Assembly: GCF_000011085.1 (NCBI RefSeq)
Contig: NC_006396.1
Location: 2,418,001 to 2,482,000 of the forward strand
DNA: 64,000 nucleotides
From: Haloarcula marismortui ATCC 43049
GTDB taxonomy: Archaea > Halobacteriota > Halobacteria > Halobacteriales > Haloarculaceae
Direction: 5' to 3'
A model generated the notes under the pieces. It saw nothing but the letters and a program-made list of their open reading frames with translations, did no database searches and had not been told where the DNA came from. A program made the position numbers and the translations under genes. Positions 45,201-52,017 of the stretch are shown here, piece by piece (the stretch's first letter is position 1; the number at the start of each line of letters is the position of its first letter).

Positions 45201-45757
45201 AAGAGGTTGCGCCGACTATCGAGCCGGACCTTCTCCGGAAGTACGTCGCCTACGCGAAGCGCAACTGCTTCCCGACGATGACCGAGGAGGCGAAATCGCG
45301 CATCGAGGACTTCTACGTCGACCTGCGGCTCAAGGGGCAGGACGAGGACGCACCGGTGCCGGTCACCGCCCGGAAACTGGAGGCGCTGGTCCGGCTTGCC
45401 GAGGCGTCCGCTCGAATTCGGCTGTCTGATACCGTCGACGAAGCTGACGCCGACCGGGCGGTCGACATCGCCCACTACTGCCTGAAGGAGATCGGCGTCG
45501 ACCCCGAAACCGGCGAGTTCGACGCCGACGTGGTCGAAACCGGCCAGTCGAAGACTCAGCGCGACCGCATCCAGAACATCAAAGGCATCATTTCCGACAT
45601 CGAGGACGAGTACGATGAGGGCGCACCCGCCGACGTAGTCATCGAACGCGCTGAGGAGGTCGGCATCGACGAGTCGAAGGCCGAACACGAGATTGACAAG
45701 CTGAAACAGAAAGGCGAGGTGTACGAACCTCGGACGGATCACCTTCGGACAACCTGA
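42230..45757 (+). CDS. mcm: MCM replicative helicase, interrupted by an intein
   Basis: 1175 codons, of which 332-808 are an intein. The spliced MCM would be 698 residues. N-terminal part: zinc site CQRCG...CQGC (~127-163) and OB fold. Walker A GDPGTGK|S is split exactly by the intein after GK. After it: ENIAPRSVYTSGKGSSSAGL, Walker B in IAAIDELDKM, sensor AANPKYGRF, the arginine finger LISRFDLIF, and a C-terminal winged helix (GAPADVVIERAEEVG). Replication fork helicase, 3'-5'. The start is 156 bases from the divergent BMP gene. The next gene begins one base after the stop. Confidence 0.96.
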   Translation: MATAENTELIDRFEEFYRNYYRNEIGELAQKYPNDQKSLYIDWDDLYRFDPDLADDYRTKPEQIQEYAEEALRLYDLPVDVSLGQAHVRVRNLPESEDIRDLRHEHHGNLVAVRGIIRKATDVRPKVIEAAFECQRCGTLTRIPQTAGDFQEPHDCQGCERQGPFRLNTDQSQFIDAQKLRVQESPEGLRGGETPQSIDINIEDDITGHVTAGDHVRVTGILKLDQRGNDNEKSPMFDIYMEGVSVEIEDEQFEDMEITDADKTEIVELSSEPDIYDKMVGAIAPSIYGYEKEKLAMMLQLFSGVTKELPDGSRIRGDLHMLLIGDPGTGKCVHGDTRVTLADGHERPIREVVESNLDDPKPVDDGVWDTVDFDVPSLQSDGTVATQNATKVWKRKAPETLYRIRTATGRELDVTPSHPLFVQSDGRFQARKAEELESGTHVAVPRKVSTNACNELDVTFRQSQAHNRIDLDLPPQWTPELARLIGYIVAEGYVEQRPDNTGYVSITNNDREVLDDAKSVLETLNLNVTERSSHEGKTARELLCSAGEFVSFLASLDETLLQSSAERRVPQDIMRASDNVVTGFIRGYIEGEGHVSTSQREITVASMSKPLLEDVRTLLVTQGITAQLQPRNNGSYRLRISGQSFHDYAEQIGFITARKTEACRQFEGTHGNTNLDIVPNLGPELRRIREALGLTQSECGLPRSTYQHYERGRRNPSRDSLESVLDAFETRLAEMNNDTPISDTARSDGGGTGSLRQDLNGLAALVEGDIAWDRIESIEPIEHDEKWVYDLEIEGTHNYLTNGVVSHNSQMLSYIENIAPRSVYTSGKGSSSAGLTAAAVRDDFGDGQQWTLEAGALVLADQGIAAIDELDKMSPEDRSAMHEALEQQRISVSKAGINATLKSRCSLLGAANPKYGRFDQYEPIGEQIDLEPALISRFDLIFTVTDKPDEEKDRNLAEHIIQTNYAGELHTHRTENPTSNFSEEEVGTVTEEVAPTIEPDLLRKYVAYAKRNCFPTMTEEAKSRIEDFYVDLRLKGQDEDAPVPVTARKLEALVRLAEASARIRLSDTVDEADADRAVDIAHYCLKEIGVDPETGEFDADVVETGQSKTQRDRIQNIKGIISDIEDEYDEGAPADVVIERAEEVGIDESKAEHEIDKLKQKGEVYEPRTDHLRTT
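43223..44653 (+). mobile_element. MCM intein with LAGLIDADG endonuclease and HTH domain
   Basis: 477 residues from Cys1 (CVHGDTRVTLADG) to the terminal VVSHN, followed by extein Ser. Splicing blocks are intact: block B VTPSHPLF, block F VYDLEIEGTHNYLTN. Two LAGLIDADG helices, LIGYIVAEGY (~43676) and FIRGYIEGEGHVS (~43978), keep their acidic residues, so the homing nuclease may be active. Between the second LAGLIDADG motif and the C-terminal splicing block lies a helix-turn-helix of XRE type (LRRIREALGLTQSECGLPRS, ~44280-44415). Base composition is visibly more A/T-rich than mcm. Confidence 0.93.
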
Positions 45758-45758
45758 T

Positions 45759-46031
45759 ATGGACCGTATCTCCGCACTCCGCAACATCGAGGAGGCGCTG
45801 GCCGAGTTCGAGGCAGGGTCACGGTCGCTCAGTGACCTCGAACGGGACGTTCGTGGGACGCTCCGGACCTATGCGACTGAGTTCGAGGGCGACCTGCAGG
45901 CCTATCGGGCAAACGGTGGAGCCACCGTGGATGGTCTCGTCGTCCTCGCACCGTCTGAGACAGCGGCCCGCGAGCGGGTTCAGGACCTCGTCTCAGATGC
46001 CGGCGAATTCACCGTCACAGTCGTCGAGTAG
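45759..46031 (+). CDS. Small haloarchaeal protein behind mcm
   Basis: 90 residues, helical then beta: RISALRNIEEALAEFEAGS, LERDVRGTLRTYATEFE, then GLVVLAPSETAARERVQDL and FTVTVVE. Charged and soluble, with no recognised domain. The ATG lies one base after the mcm stop, so it is probably cotranscribed with mcm. Confidence 0.72.
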   Translation: MDRISALRNIEEALAEFEAGSRSLSDLERDVRGTLRTYATEFEGDLQAYRANGGATVDGLVVLAPSETAARERVQDLVSDAGEFTVTVVE

Positions 46032-46168
46032 ACCTTTTCGAGCAGCGTAAGTACTGTCGGCACACTCCACACCTCCCCTACAGTACTGACTCCCGAGTCC
46101 GCCTGCCCCTATCTTTCTTGGCGACTAGCATATATATTCAGTCTACGGCTCATTCAATTCAGTAAAAT

Positions 46169-46174
46169 TTTATA
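46169..46174 (+). promoter_or_regulatory. TATA box ahead of the MinD-like cluster
   Basis: TTTATA within an A/T-rich stretch sits 24-29 bases before GTG 46198. It predicts a leaderless transcript starting at that GTG and separates this cluster from mcm. Confidence 0.6.
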
Positions 46175-46197
46175 GTAATAATAGCAATGTCTACCCA

Positions 46198-46533
46198 GTG
46201 CTACTCGTCGTCACGTACTCCCGGGCGGCACGCAGAGACCTGCGAAACGCCTGTCGTGCCCATGAAGACTGTGTCGTTCGGCAGTTCGGGAGAGCAGCGT
46301 TGTTCGCCGGAACAGAGTTCGGGGCCTTTCAGGCGCTTCGGCTCCACGAGAAACACGACCTTGACGTGCAGATCGAGCACGTCGAACCGTTCGAGCCGAC
46401 AGATGCTCCGGAGCATATCCGTGAGGCGGCCAAACGGTATGAGGCACGCGAGGAACCGGCGACGCCATACGAGCGGTTCGCGTCGGGGCGTGACCTCCCG
46501 GACCCGGACCAACTCCGAGGCGTTGACCTGTGA
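46198..46533 (+). CDS. Small haloarchaeal protein, first gene of the MinD-like cluster
   Basis: 111 residues from a leaderless GTG. Starts VTYSRAARRDLRNACRAHED, has FGRAALFAGTEFGAFQALRLHE and a charged acidic tail. No recognised domain. An ATG at 46187 opens a different frame, which has no conserved features. The final codons overlap the GTG of the next gene (GTGA), coupling translation. Confidence 0.68.
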   Translation: MLLVVTYSRAARRDLRNACRAHEDCVVRQFGRAALFAGTEFGAFQALRLHEKHDLDVQIEHVEPFEPTDAPEHIREAAKRYEAREEPATPYERFASGRDLPDPDQLRGVDL

Positions 46534-47339
46534 AGCTCCACGTCGCTGGAACCACGTACACGGGCGCCGTCGTCGACCTTCGCACCCGAAACGTCGACGG
46601 TCGGACCATCGCCGCAAGCATCCGCGGGCAGCAGTCCGTTCCGGTCGTTTCCTGTCCGGAACCACCGTCCGTGTACGCCTACGCAGGGCACGTCCATCCA
46701 TCGATGGGACTGCGAACGCGGACTGCGCTCGCGGCTGCCGCTCGGTCACGGGGATACGAGACGCCACAGGACGACGCCGTCACAGAGTGCCACGCCCAGC
46801 TGGCCGAACTTGAGTGCTCGCCGCCGGAGCTGCCGGACCCCATCGACCCAGTCCCGGAGTCGACCATCGACGGCCTGCAGGAAGCGGTCGCTACCCACCG
46901 CGGTCGCCTTACCGCTCGGCAGGCGGTCGGTGCGGACGACGGGGCGGTACAGGCCGCTCTCCGGGACGCGGCGACGGAACTGAGCGAACGGGAAACTCGA
47001 CAGGCTGCCGCCAGAGAGACACGCGAACTCCGTCGGGAGCGGGCACGCGCCTATCGGGACACGCTGGAGGAACAGCGTCGGCTTACCGACGAACTGGCCA
47101 ACCTCCGGCGGAGCGCCCGAGCGACCCTCGTTGACCGGTGCGCTGATACGTTCGCTCGGGCCATCGAAGCCGTTCCCGGGCCAGTTCCGGACGACCCGTT
47201 CGATGCCGACCCAGTAACGGCTGCCCTGGCCGTACTCCGGGTCGCCAAAACGCCTGCACCGGTCGTCCTCGAAACGGACCGGTTCAGGACCCCAGCGGCT
47301 GCGTCGGACTGTCTTGACGCCCCCGTCGTCCGTTGCTGA
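46530..47339 (+). CDS. Coiled-coil protein of the MinD-like cluster
   Basis: 269 residues from GTG 46530, which overlaps the previous stop. N-terminal ~100 residues are a globular domain (KLHVAGTTYTGAVVDLRTR, SVYAYAGHVHPSMGLRTR); the middle (~115-210) is a charged heptad-rich coiled coil (RETRELRRERARAYRDTLEE, LTDELANLRRSARATLV); the tail contains AALAVLRVAKTPAPVVLE. A coiled-coil partner for the MinD-like ATPase further on is an attractive idea but unproven. Confidence 0.7.
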   Translation: MKLHVAGTTYTGAVVDLRTRNVDGRTIAASIRGQQSVPVVSCPEPPSVYAYAGHVHPSMGLRTRTALAAAARSRGYETPQDDAVTECHAQLAELECSPPELPDPIDPVPESTIDGLQEAVATHRGRLTARQAVGADDGAVQAALRDAATELSERETRQAAARETRELRRERARAYRDTLEEQRRLTDELANLRRSARATLVDRCADTFARAIEAVPGPVPDDPFDADPVTAALAVLRVAKTPAPVVLETDRFRTPAAASDCLDAPVVRC

Positions 47340-47340
47340 G

Positions 47341-47348
47341 TTTTAAAT
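47341..47348 (+). promoter_or_regulatory. TATA box of the proline/alanine-rich gene
   Basis: TTTTAAAT is 24-31 bases before the ATG at 47372. It implies an internal promoter serving this gene and the MinD-like gene. Confidence 0.6.
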
Positions 47349-47371
47349 CGGAAGGCCGGGCCACCGTTCCT

Positions 47372-48139
47372 ATGGTTACCTTCGACTGTCGCGCCGAGCG
47401 AGTCGACGGCGTGACGCTCGTCACAGCGACTGTCGGCAACATCGCCGAACCGACTCGAATTACTGTCCAGAACCGTCTCGATGGCCCTCTCTGGCCGCCG
47501 AGAACGCAGGGCGTTCCTGCAGCCGGTTGGTCCGAGGACGGGTTCGAAGGGGTCCTCAGACCGGAAACGCAGGCGCTCGGGTACGCGACGCCAGCCCCAC
47601 CGTCTGCACAGCCGGCGGAGCTGGTGAGTACCGAGCCGGCACCTGATACGACGATAGCGGACGACCGACTCGACTCCGCGGACGCCGTTCTCAGAGAACT
47701 GGGTGACCCGTCGCCGCCTGCTGCTGCCGTCCCAACAGCTGAGTCAATGCACGTAGCCGAAGCCGCGAGCGCTGGGCCGCCCGGTCCAACGCCGGAACAA
47801 GACATCGAACCGCAGCCAGCGGGACGCCAACCGTCAGCCGAACCGAGGACTGCGGCCGGGCACCAGCCGGACCAGCAACTCCCCGATGCAGTTTCGCAGT
47901 GGCTCGAAACCGTTGCTGGGCGGGTCGACCGTGCTGAGCGGCTAGCCGAGGCGGATTCGCTGTCAGCAGCGACGGCTGCGGTTCGCACGGCAGACGGCCT
48001 GTCTGGCGTCCGGACGGTCGCGGCACGGGGCGAGACCGACGAGCAAATGCTCCGGGCGCTGGCCCGACGGGCCGAGCGGCTCGCCGACCGACGAGCGGCT
48101 GCCACGGTGCCGACTGAGACCCTGTCCCGCCTGGCATGA
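47372..48139 (+). CDS. Low-complexity-linker protein of the MinD-like cluster
   Basis: 255 residues. A beta-rich N-terminal domain (~1-75: VTFDCRAERVDGVTLVTATV, RITVQNRLDGPLWPP), a Pro/Ala/Glu linker (~80-175), and a helical C-terminal region (~178-250: AVSQWLETVAGRVDRAERL, EQMLRALARRAERLADRRA). No recognised family. The stop TGA overlaps the ATG of the MinD-like gene (ATGA), so the two products are made together. Confidence 0.72.
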   Translation: MVTFDCRAERVDGVTLVTATVGNIAEPTRITVQNRLDGPLWPPRTQGVPAAGWSEDGFEGVLRPETQALGYATPAPPSAQPAELVSTEPAPDTTIADDRLDSADAVLRELGDPSPPAAAVPTAESMHVAEAASAGPPGPTPEQDIEPQPAGRQPSAEPRTAAGHQPDQQLPDAVSQWLETVAGRVDRAERLAEADSLSAATAAVRTADGLSGVRTVAARGETDEQMLRALARRAERLADRRAAATVPTETLSRLA

Positions 48140-48852
48140 TTCTGGCAGTCACCGGCGGGAAAGGCGGTGTCGGCAAGTCGACTGTCGCGTACAATCTCGC
48201 GGCAGAACTCGACGCGCTCGAACGGACCGACAGCAGGGATTCGCACTCGACCGCGAACGCCGGGAGCGTCGTCGTTGACGGCGACCTCGGGATGGCGGAC
48301 CTCCCGTCCAGTCGTGGTCCCGACCTGCACGACGTTCTTGCCGACCGCGCCGACCCGCACGAAGCTGTCCGGGAGGACGGTCCAGTGACTCTCGTCCCAT
48401 GCGGACGAACGCTGGCCGGTGCTCGGAGTGCCGACTTGCGGGGGCTCACAGATGTATTCGCCGCGCTGGAGCGGACCTATCGCTGGGTCATTGTGGACTC
48501 GCCGGCGGGGATGCACGCCGACGTGGGGTTACCCCTTGCTGCTGCCGACGCTGCGGTACTCGTCACGACGCCGGAGGACGCGGCGCTCGCTGATGCGCTT
48601 CGGGTCCGGGCGCTGGCCCGCGAACTCGACGCCGGACTCTGTCGGGTCGTCCTCAACCGTGCCGGTCCGAACCCCGCGATCGGGGCTGTCGCGGACCGGT
48701 TCGGTGCGCCAGCTGTCGCTATCCCGAAAAGTGAGCCGCTAGCGACGGCACAGGCACATGGACAGCCGCTCCGAGAAACAGCGCCGGACACGTCGGCTCG
48801 GCGCTCGATTGAATCGCTCGCTGACGCCGTCTATTCCTGTAGCTCGGTGTAG
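48136..48852 (+). CDS. MinD/ParA-like P-loop ATPase
   Basis: 238 residues of the deviant-Walker ATPase family. Begins ILAVTGGKGGVGKSTVAYNL with both signature lysines, then VVDGDLGMADLP (switch I region), VIVDSPAGMHADVGLPL (Walker B/switch II) and VLNRAGPNPAI. Relatives position membrane, DNA or surface structures by ATP-driven dimerisation. The C-terminus (RRSIESLADAVYSCSSV) does not look like the amphipathic membrane helix of bacterial MinD. It overlaps the preceding gene by four bases and the convergent tfb by 22. Confidence 0.9.
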   Translation: MILAVTGGKGGVGKSTVAYNLAAELDALERTDSRDSHSTANAGSVVVDGDLGMADLPSSRGPDLHDVLADRADPHEAVREDGPVTLVPCGRTLAGARSADLRGLTDVFAALERTYRWVIVDSPAGMHADVGLPLAAADAAVLVTTPEDAALADALRVRALARELDAGLCRVVLNRAGPNPAIGAVADRFGAPAVAIPKSEPLATAQAHGQPLRETAPDTSARRSIESLADAVYSCSSV

Positions 48853-49691
48853 GTCCCACGTAGCGTGACCGGCGTTACGTCCGCTGTCTCTGCCGCTTTG
48901 GCCTGCGTAAGTGCCACGTCCTGCTCCTGAGCCGCAGTATAGAGACACGCCGCTGCGACGCCGGCCGGATTGCGCCCGCTGACCAGCCCGCGGTCCTGTG
49001 CCTCGTCGACGAGCTGTTCCGCGCGCTGGCGGACCGCCGTCGGCAGGTCCAGCGTCGTCGCGAACCGAGGGACGTACTCGCGTGGGTCAATCGGACCGGT
49101 CGGCAGCCCGAGCTCCCTGTTCAGAGCGTCGTAGGCCGCGCGGAGTTCCGCCTGTGTCGCCTTGGCGACGGTACAGAGTTCGTCGACGGTCCGGGCAACA
49201 CCTTCGGTCCGGCAGGTGGCGTAGATGGCCGCGGCCGCAAACCCTTCCAGCGTCCGTCCCTGCAGCAGATCCTCGTTCTGTGCGGATTCGAACAGCACAC
49301 AGGCCCGGTCCCGAATCGCGTCTGAAAGCGCCATTGAGCTGATGATACGTCGGATCTCGGTGAAGGCGTACACCTTGTTTCGCTCGCGTTTCGAGCTGAT
49401 CTGGGCGCGGTTGTGCTCGCGCCGGAGGCGGGCGAACTGCCGCCGCTTGCGCCCTTTCAGCCGTGTCGACCGGCCGATCTTCGTCGAGAGCCCGCGGTCG
49501 TGACGCGACCGCGTCAGCGGCGCGCCCGTGCGTGCCCGGTCGGTGTCGTCATCCTCGAATGACCGCCACTCCGGGCCGGGGTCGATGGCGTCCTCGCCGA
49601 CGACCAGCCCACAGCTGCCACAGACCGATTCGACGCCCTGTTGTTTGACTGACCCGTTACACTCCGGACATTGCGTTACCGTCGTACTCAT
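48831..49691 (-). CDS. tfb: Transcription initiation factor TFB
   Basis: 286 residues. N-terminal zinc ribbon (CPECNGSV...CGSCGLVV, ~8-28), the B-finger region (EWRSFEDDD...RTGAPLTRSRHDRGLST), and two cyclin-like repeats (~105-190 and ~200-285) with the TFBIIB signature GRTLEGFAAAAIYATCR and its second-repeat counterpart GRNPAGVAAACLYTAA. TFB recruits RNA polymerase to TBP at TATA/BRE promoters; haloarchaea have several with different promoter preferences. Its 3' end overlaps the MinD-like gene by 22 bases. TATA box on the minus strand at 49718-49725. Confidence 0.95.
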   Translation of the reverse strand: MSTTVTQCPECNGSVKQQGVESVCGSCGLVVGEDAIDPGPEWRSFEDDDTDRARTGAPLTRSRHDRGLSTKIGRSTRLKGRKRRQFARLRREHNRAQISSKRERNKVYAFTEIRRIISSMALSDAIRDRACVLFESAQNEDLLQGRTLEGFAAAAIYATCRTEGVARTVDELCTVAKATQAELRAAYDALNRELGLPTGPIDPREYVPRFATTLDLPTAVRQRAEQLVDEAQDRGLVSGRNPAGVAAACLYTAAQEQDVALTQAKAAETADVTPVTLRGTYTELQE

Positions 49692-49717
49692 GTTTCCACC
49701 TACGGCTGGATGGAGGG

Positions 49718-49725
49718 TTAAAAAA
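49718..49725 (-). promoter_or_regulatory. TATA box of tfb
   Basis: TTTTTTAA on the minus strand, 27-34 bases before the tfb ATG at 49691, fitting a leaderless transcript. Confidence 0.55.
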
Positions 49726-49767
49726 CCGATGCAACGGCGGGTTTCCGGGCGCTTTTCGGCGAAACTG

Positions 49768-49786
49768 CCTACCGGTAACCGGTAGG
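49768..49786. promoter_or_regulatory. Palindrome between divergent tfb and the 49863 gene
   Basis: CCTACCGGT-A-ACCGGTAGG: two perfect 9-base arms around a single A. A further GGTAGGC overlaps its right side and pairs with GCCTACC on the left. It lies about 45 bases from either TATA box, suited to an operator serving both promoters. Confidence 0.55.
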
Positions 49787-49830
49787 TAGGCACTGGGATT
49801 GACACCAGCGCCTATCGAGATACCGACAGC

Positions 49831-49837
49831 ATTAAAT
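49831..49837 (+). promoter_or_regulatory. TATA box of the 49863 gene
   Basis: ATTAAAT is 26-32 bases before the ATG at 49863, predicting a leaderless transcript. Confidence 0.55.
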
Positions 49838-49862
49838 TCCAATGTAGAGAAGGAAATTTTTA

Positions 49863-50357
49863 ATGGCATTGTCGGATATCGCCGCTGGTGTCGAGGTCAC
49901 GACCCGCCAGCGTGACCGCGGCGTCGCTGCTGTCGACGAGACGGACGCGCCCCTCCCGGAGCGGCTGGCCCCGTTTGCCGACGACCTCCCGTGTTCGGCG
50001 GCGGCAGCGGCAACTGTCGTTGAGGCCTACGCAGCCGGTCGGAGTGTGGGCGATGCAGGCCGCGCCGCCGGTGTTGCGCCCGTGCTGGCCGCAAAGACGC
50101 TCCATCTCGTCGGTGAGCAAGTCTCACCGGTCGGCCCACAGGGCCGTGAGATAATCGCCGATTGGCTTGCCGGAGACCTCTCCCGCAGCGACGCCATCGC
50201 ACTCGCTGACGTGACTGAACAGGAGTTTGCCCTGGCTGTGTACATCGAGACGCACGACCCGCTGCCCGCGGCCCGTGACGCCGTCGAGGGAGCGCTTACA
50301 ACTGAGGACCGGGACCCGTTAGGAGAGACGATGAGCGACGTCGGCGAGCTGCTGTGA
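49863..50357 (+). CDS. Haloarchaeal protein divergent from tfb
   Basis: 164 residues, mostly helical with small HTH-like repeats: AAAAATVVEAYAAGRSVGDAGRAAGVAPVLAAKTL resembles a resolvase-like or sigma-like helix-turn-helix, and a second similar stretch covers GREIIADWLAGDLSRSDAIALADVTEQEFALAVY. Possibly a DNA-binding regulator. The 3' end (MSDVGELL stop) is repeated just downstream at 50393-50418. Confidence 0.7.
   Translation: MALSDIAAGVEVTTRQRDRGVAAVDETDAPLPERLAPFADDLPCSAAAAATVVEAYAAGRSVGDAGRAAGVAPVLAAKTLHLVGEQVSPVGPQGREIIADWLAGDLSRSDAIALADVTEQEFALAVYIETHDPLPAARDAVEGALTTEDRDPLGETMSDVGELL
50332..50357 (+). repeat. Short tail repeat, copy 1
   Basis: 26 bases encoding the last eight residues and stop of the preceding gene. 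They match 50393-50418 at 22 of 26 positions, an offset of 61 bases, with weaker similarity continuing ~20 bases further. Confidence 0.7.
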
Positions 50358-50392
50358 GCGTGTGTGAATAGCTTTCTCGGCGAGGTCGGGAG

Positions 50393-50418
50393 TGAGCGAT
50401 GTCGGCGACATGCTGTGA
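50393..50418 (+). repeat. Short tail repeat, copy 2
   Basis: The second copy would encode MSDVGDML-like residues and a TGA but has no gene body in front of it. It lies in the leader region of the next gene. Confidence 0.7.
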
Positions 50419-50494
50419 CGGTGTCGCAACTGCTCTCTCGCTCTCGCCTCCTGTCTGGGGCATGCTTAACACCCATGGCTGCAAACCCGGAGAT

Positions 50495-52015
50495 ATGTCG
50501 GCTTCGGAACTGGCGGACCGGGTGGCAGAGGTGCTTGCGACGGACAGCGAGGCGTTCAATGAGCGCGCTCGCGAGGAGGCGCAGGCGCTCAAATCCGCTG
50601 TTCGTGACGGGACGTTTGACAACACGGAAGCGATCGTTGGTATGGAACTGGAGCTGTATGCTGTTGATGAGCAAACCGACGCGCTCCAGCGGGTTCCCCG
50701 CCAGTTGCTTGAACTCATCGGGTTCGAGAAGGAGCTTGGCCTGCACAACGCCGAGATGCAGACGAGCCCACAGCCGCTGAACACCCACGGACTGGCGGCC
50801 CAGCGAAACGAACTGAAGGCGTCGCTGATGCCGGCCCAGCAACGGGTACGCAACGAGGGCATCCGCCTCGTCTCCGACGGTATGTGGACTGTTCCGCCCG
50901 CCGGCGAGACAGCCGAGACGTATCTCTGTGACTGTGTCGAACAGAGCGGTGTCCGCATTGGGACGAACATGTCGGACTCCGTCCGCTATCACACGATGGC
51001 CAATACGGACTACCCCTCGGCGTTCGAAATTGACGCACCCCACGTCTCCCTGCAGGCCGAGACGGTGATGCCGGAATCACTTATCACTTCGATTCAACCC
51101 CACTACCAGATTCCCCACGCCCCGGACCTGCCGGAGTATTTCAGCTACGCGCTCCGAATTGCTGCGCCGCTGCTGGCGCTTGGCGTCAATTCGCCGTTTT
51201 TCCCGCCGGACCTGTACGACGACGCGCCCGACCCGGAGATCGTTGCGGGGGCGAACATGGAGAACCGCATCGGCGTCTTCGAGTCAGTCCTCAATCCGCC
51301 CGATGGCGATTCGACGCCACCGAAGGTCTGTTTCCCCCCGGATTTCGACACCGTTGAGGATGCCATCGACGACATCGTCGCGGACGACACCATCGTCCCG
51401 GTCGACCTGCCGTCGGGCACCCGCTTCGACGACGACTTCGTTCACCTCCGGCACAAGCATGGCTCCTACTGGCGGTGGGTCAGGCCGGTGTTTGAGGGAG
51501 CCACCCGGTCGGCGGCTAACGCCCGCATCGAGTTCCGCCCGCTGGCCGCACAGCCGACCGTCGACGACGCGATTGGTTTTGCAGCCGTCTTTGCCGGCCT
51601 GATGGAGAGCCTACCGCGACTCGAACACCCAATCCAGTCACTGGACTGGGAGACGGCAAAGCAGAACTTCTACACCGCCGCTCGGAACGGCCTCCGGGCG
51701 AAAATCGAGTGGATCACCGCTGATGGAGCAACGACGACCAGCACCGAAGAGATATACGGTGAACTGTTCGAGCACGCACGCGAGGGCCTCGAACAGCGCG
51801 GCCTCTCGGCGGAGGAGGCCCATGGATACATCCGGCCGTTGCGCGAGCGCGTCGACCGCCGGCTCACGCCCGCACGCTGGAAACACGACTACGTCCGCCG
51901 CCGCGTCGAGGAGAACGTCCCGCTGGCCGAAGCCATCTGGGGGATGCAGGCCACCTACATCCGCCATCAGGAGGGGAACCTGCTGGAGGGGAGTTTCGTC
52001 GATTGGTTCGAGTAA
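50495..52015 (+). CDS. Glutamate-cysteine-ligase-like carboxylate-amine ligase
   Basis: 506 residues of the GCS2/glutamate-cysteine ligase superfamily. The ATP-grasp-like glutamine-synthetase fold begins at AIVGMELELYAVD, with metal-site Glu residues, GLHNAEMQTSPQPL, HVSLQAETVM, and NARIEFRPLAAQPT. Halophiles make gamma-glutamylcysteine as their major thiol, so the enzyme could serve that, but the protein is longer than the haloarchaeal GshA I recall and may use another amine or acid. Start: ATG 50495 chosen; ATG 50462 and 50399 are in frame upstream. Confidence 0.78.
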   Translation: MSASELADRVAEVLATDSEAFNERAREEAQALKSAVRDGTFDNTEAIVGMELELYAVDEQTDALQRVPRQLLELIGFEKELGLHNAEMQTSPQPLNTHGLAAQRNELKASLMPAQQRVRNEGIRLVSDGMWTVPPAGETAETYLCDCVEQSGVRIGTNMSDSVRYHTMANTDYPSAFEIDAPHVSLQAETVMPESLITSIQPHYQIPHAPDLPEYFSYALRIAAPLLALGVNSPFFPPDLYDDAPDPEIVAGANMENRIGVFESVLNPPDGDSTPPKVCFPPDFDTVEDAIDDIVADDTIVPVDLPSGTRFDDDFVHLRHKHGSYWRWVRPVFEGATRSAANARIEFRPLAAQPTVDDAIGFAAVFAGLMESLPRLEHPIQSLDWETAKQNFYTAARNGLRAKIEWITADGATTTSTEEIYGELFEHAREGLEQRGLSAEEAHGYIRPLRERVDRRLTPARWKHDYVRRRVEENVPLAEAIWGMQATYIRHQEGNLLEGSFVDWFE

Positions 52016-52017
52016 CC

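Noticed and set aside
42230-45757. MCM read as a fused or frameshifted gene because of its 1175-codon length
   Set aside because: The insert begins with Cys, ends SHN before Ser, splits Walker A at a known site and contains LAGLIDADG motifs, so it is an intein.
46187-46813. An ATG-started 208-codon frame overlapping two cluster genes
   Set aside because: Its product is Arg/Ser/Thr-rich without structure. The TATA box spacing supports the GTG at 46198 in another frame, and the GTGA overlap explains the next gene.
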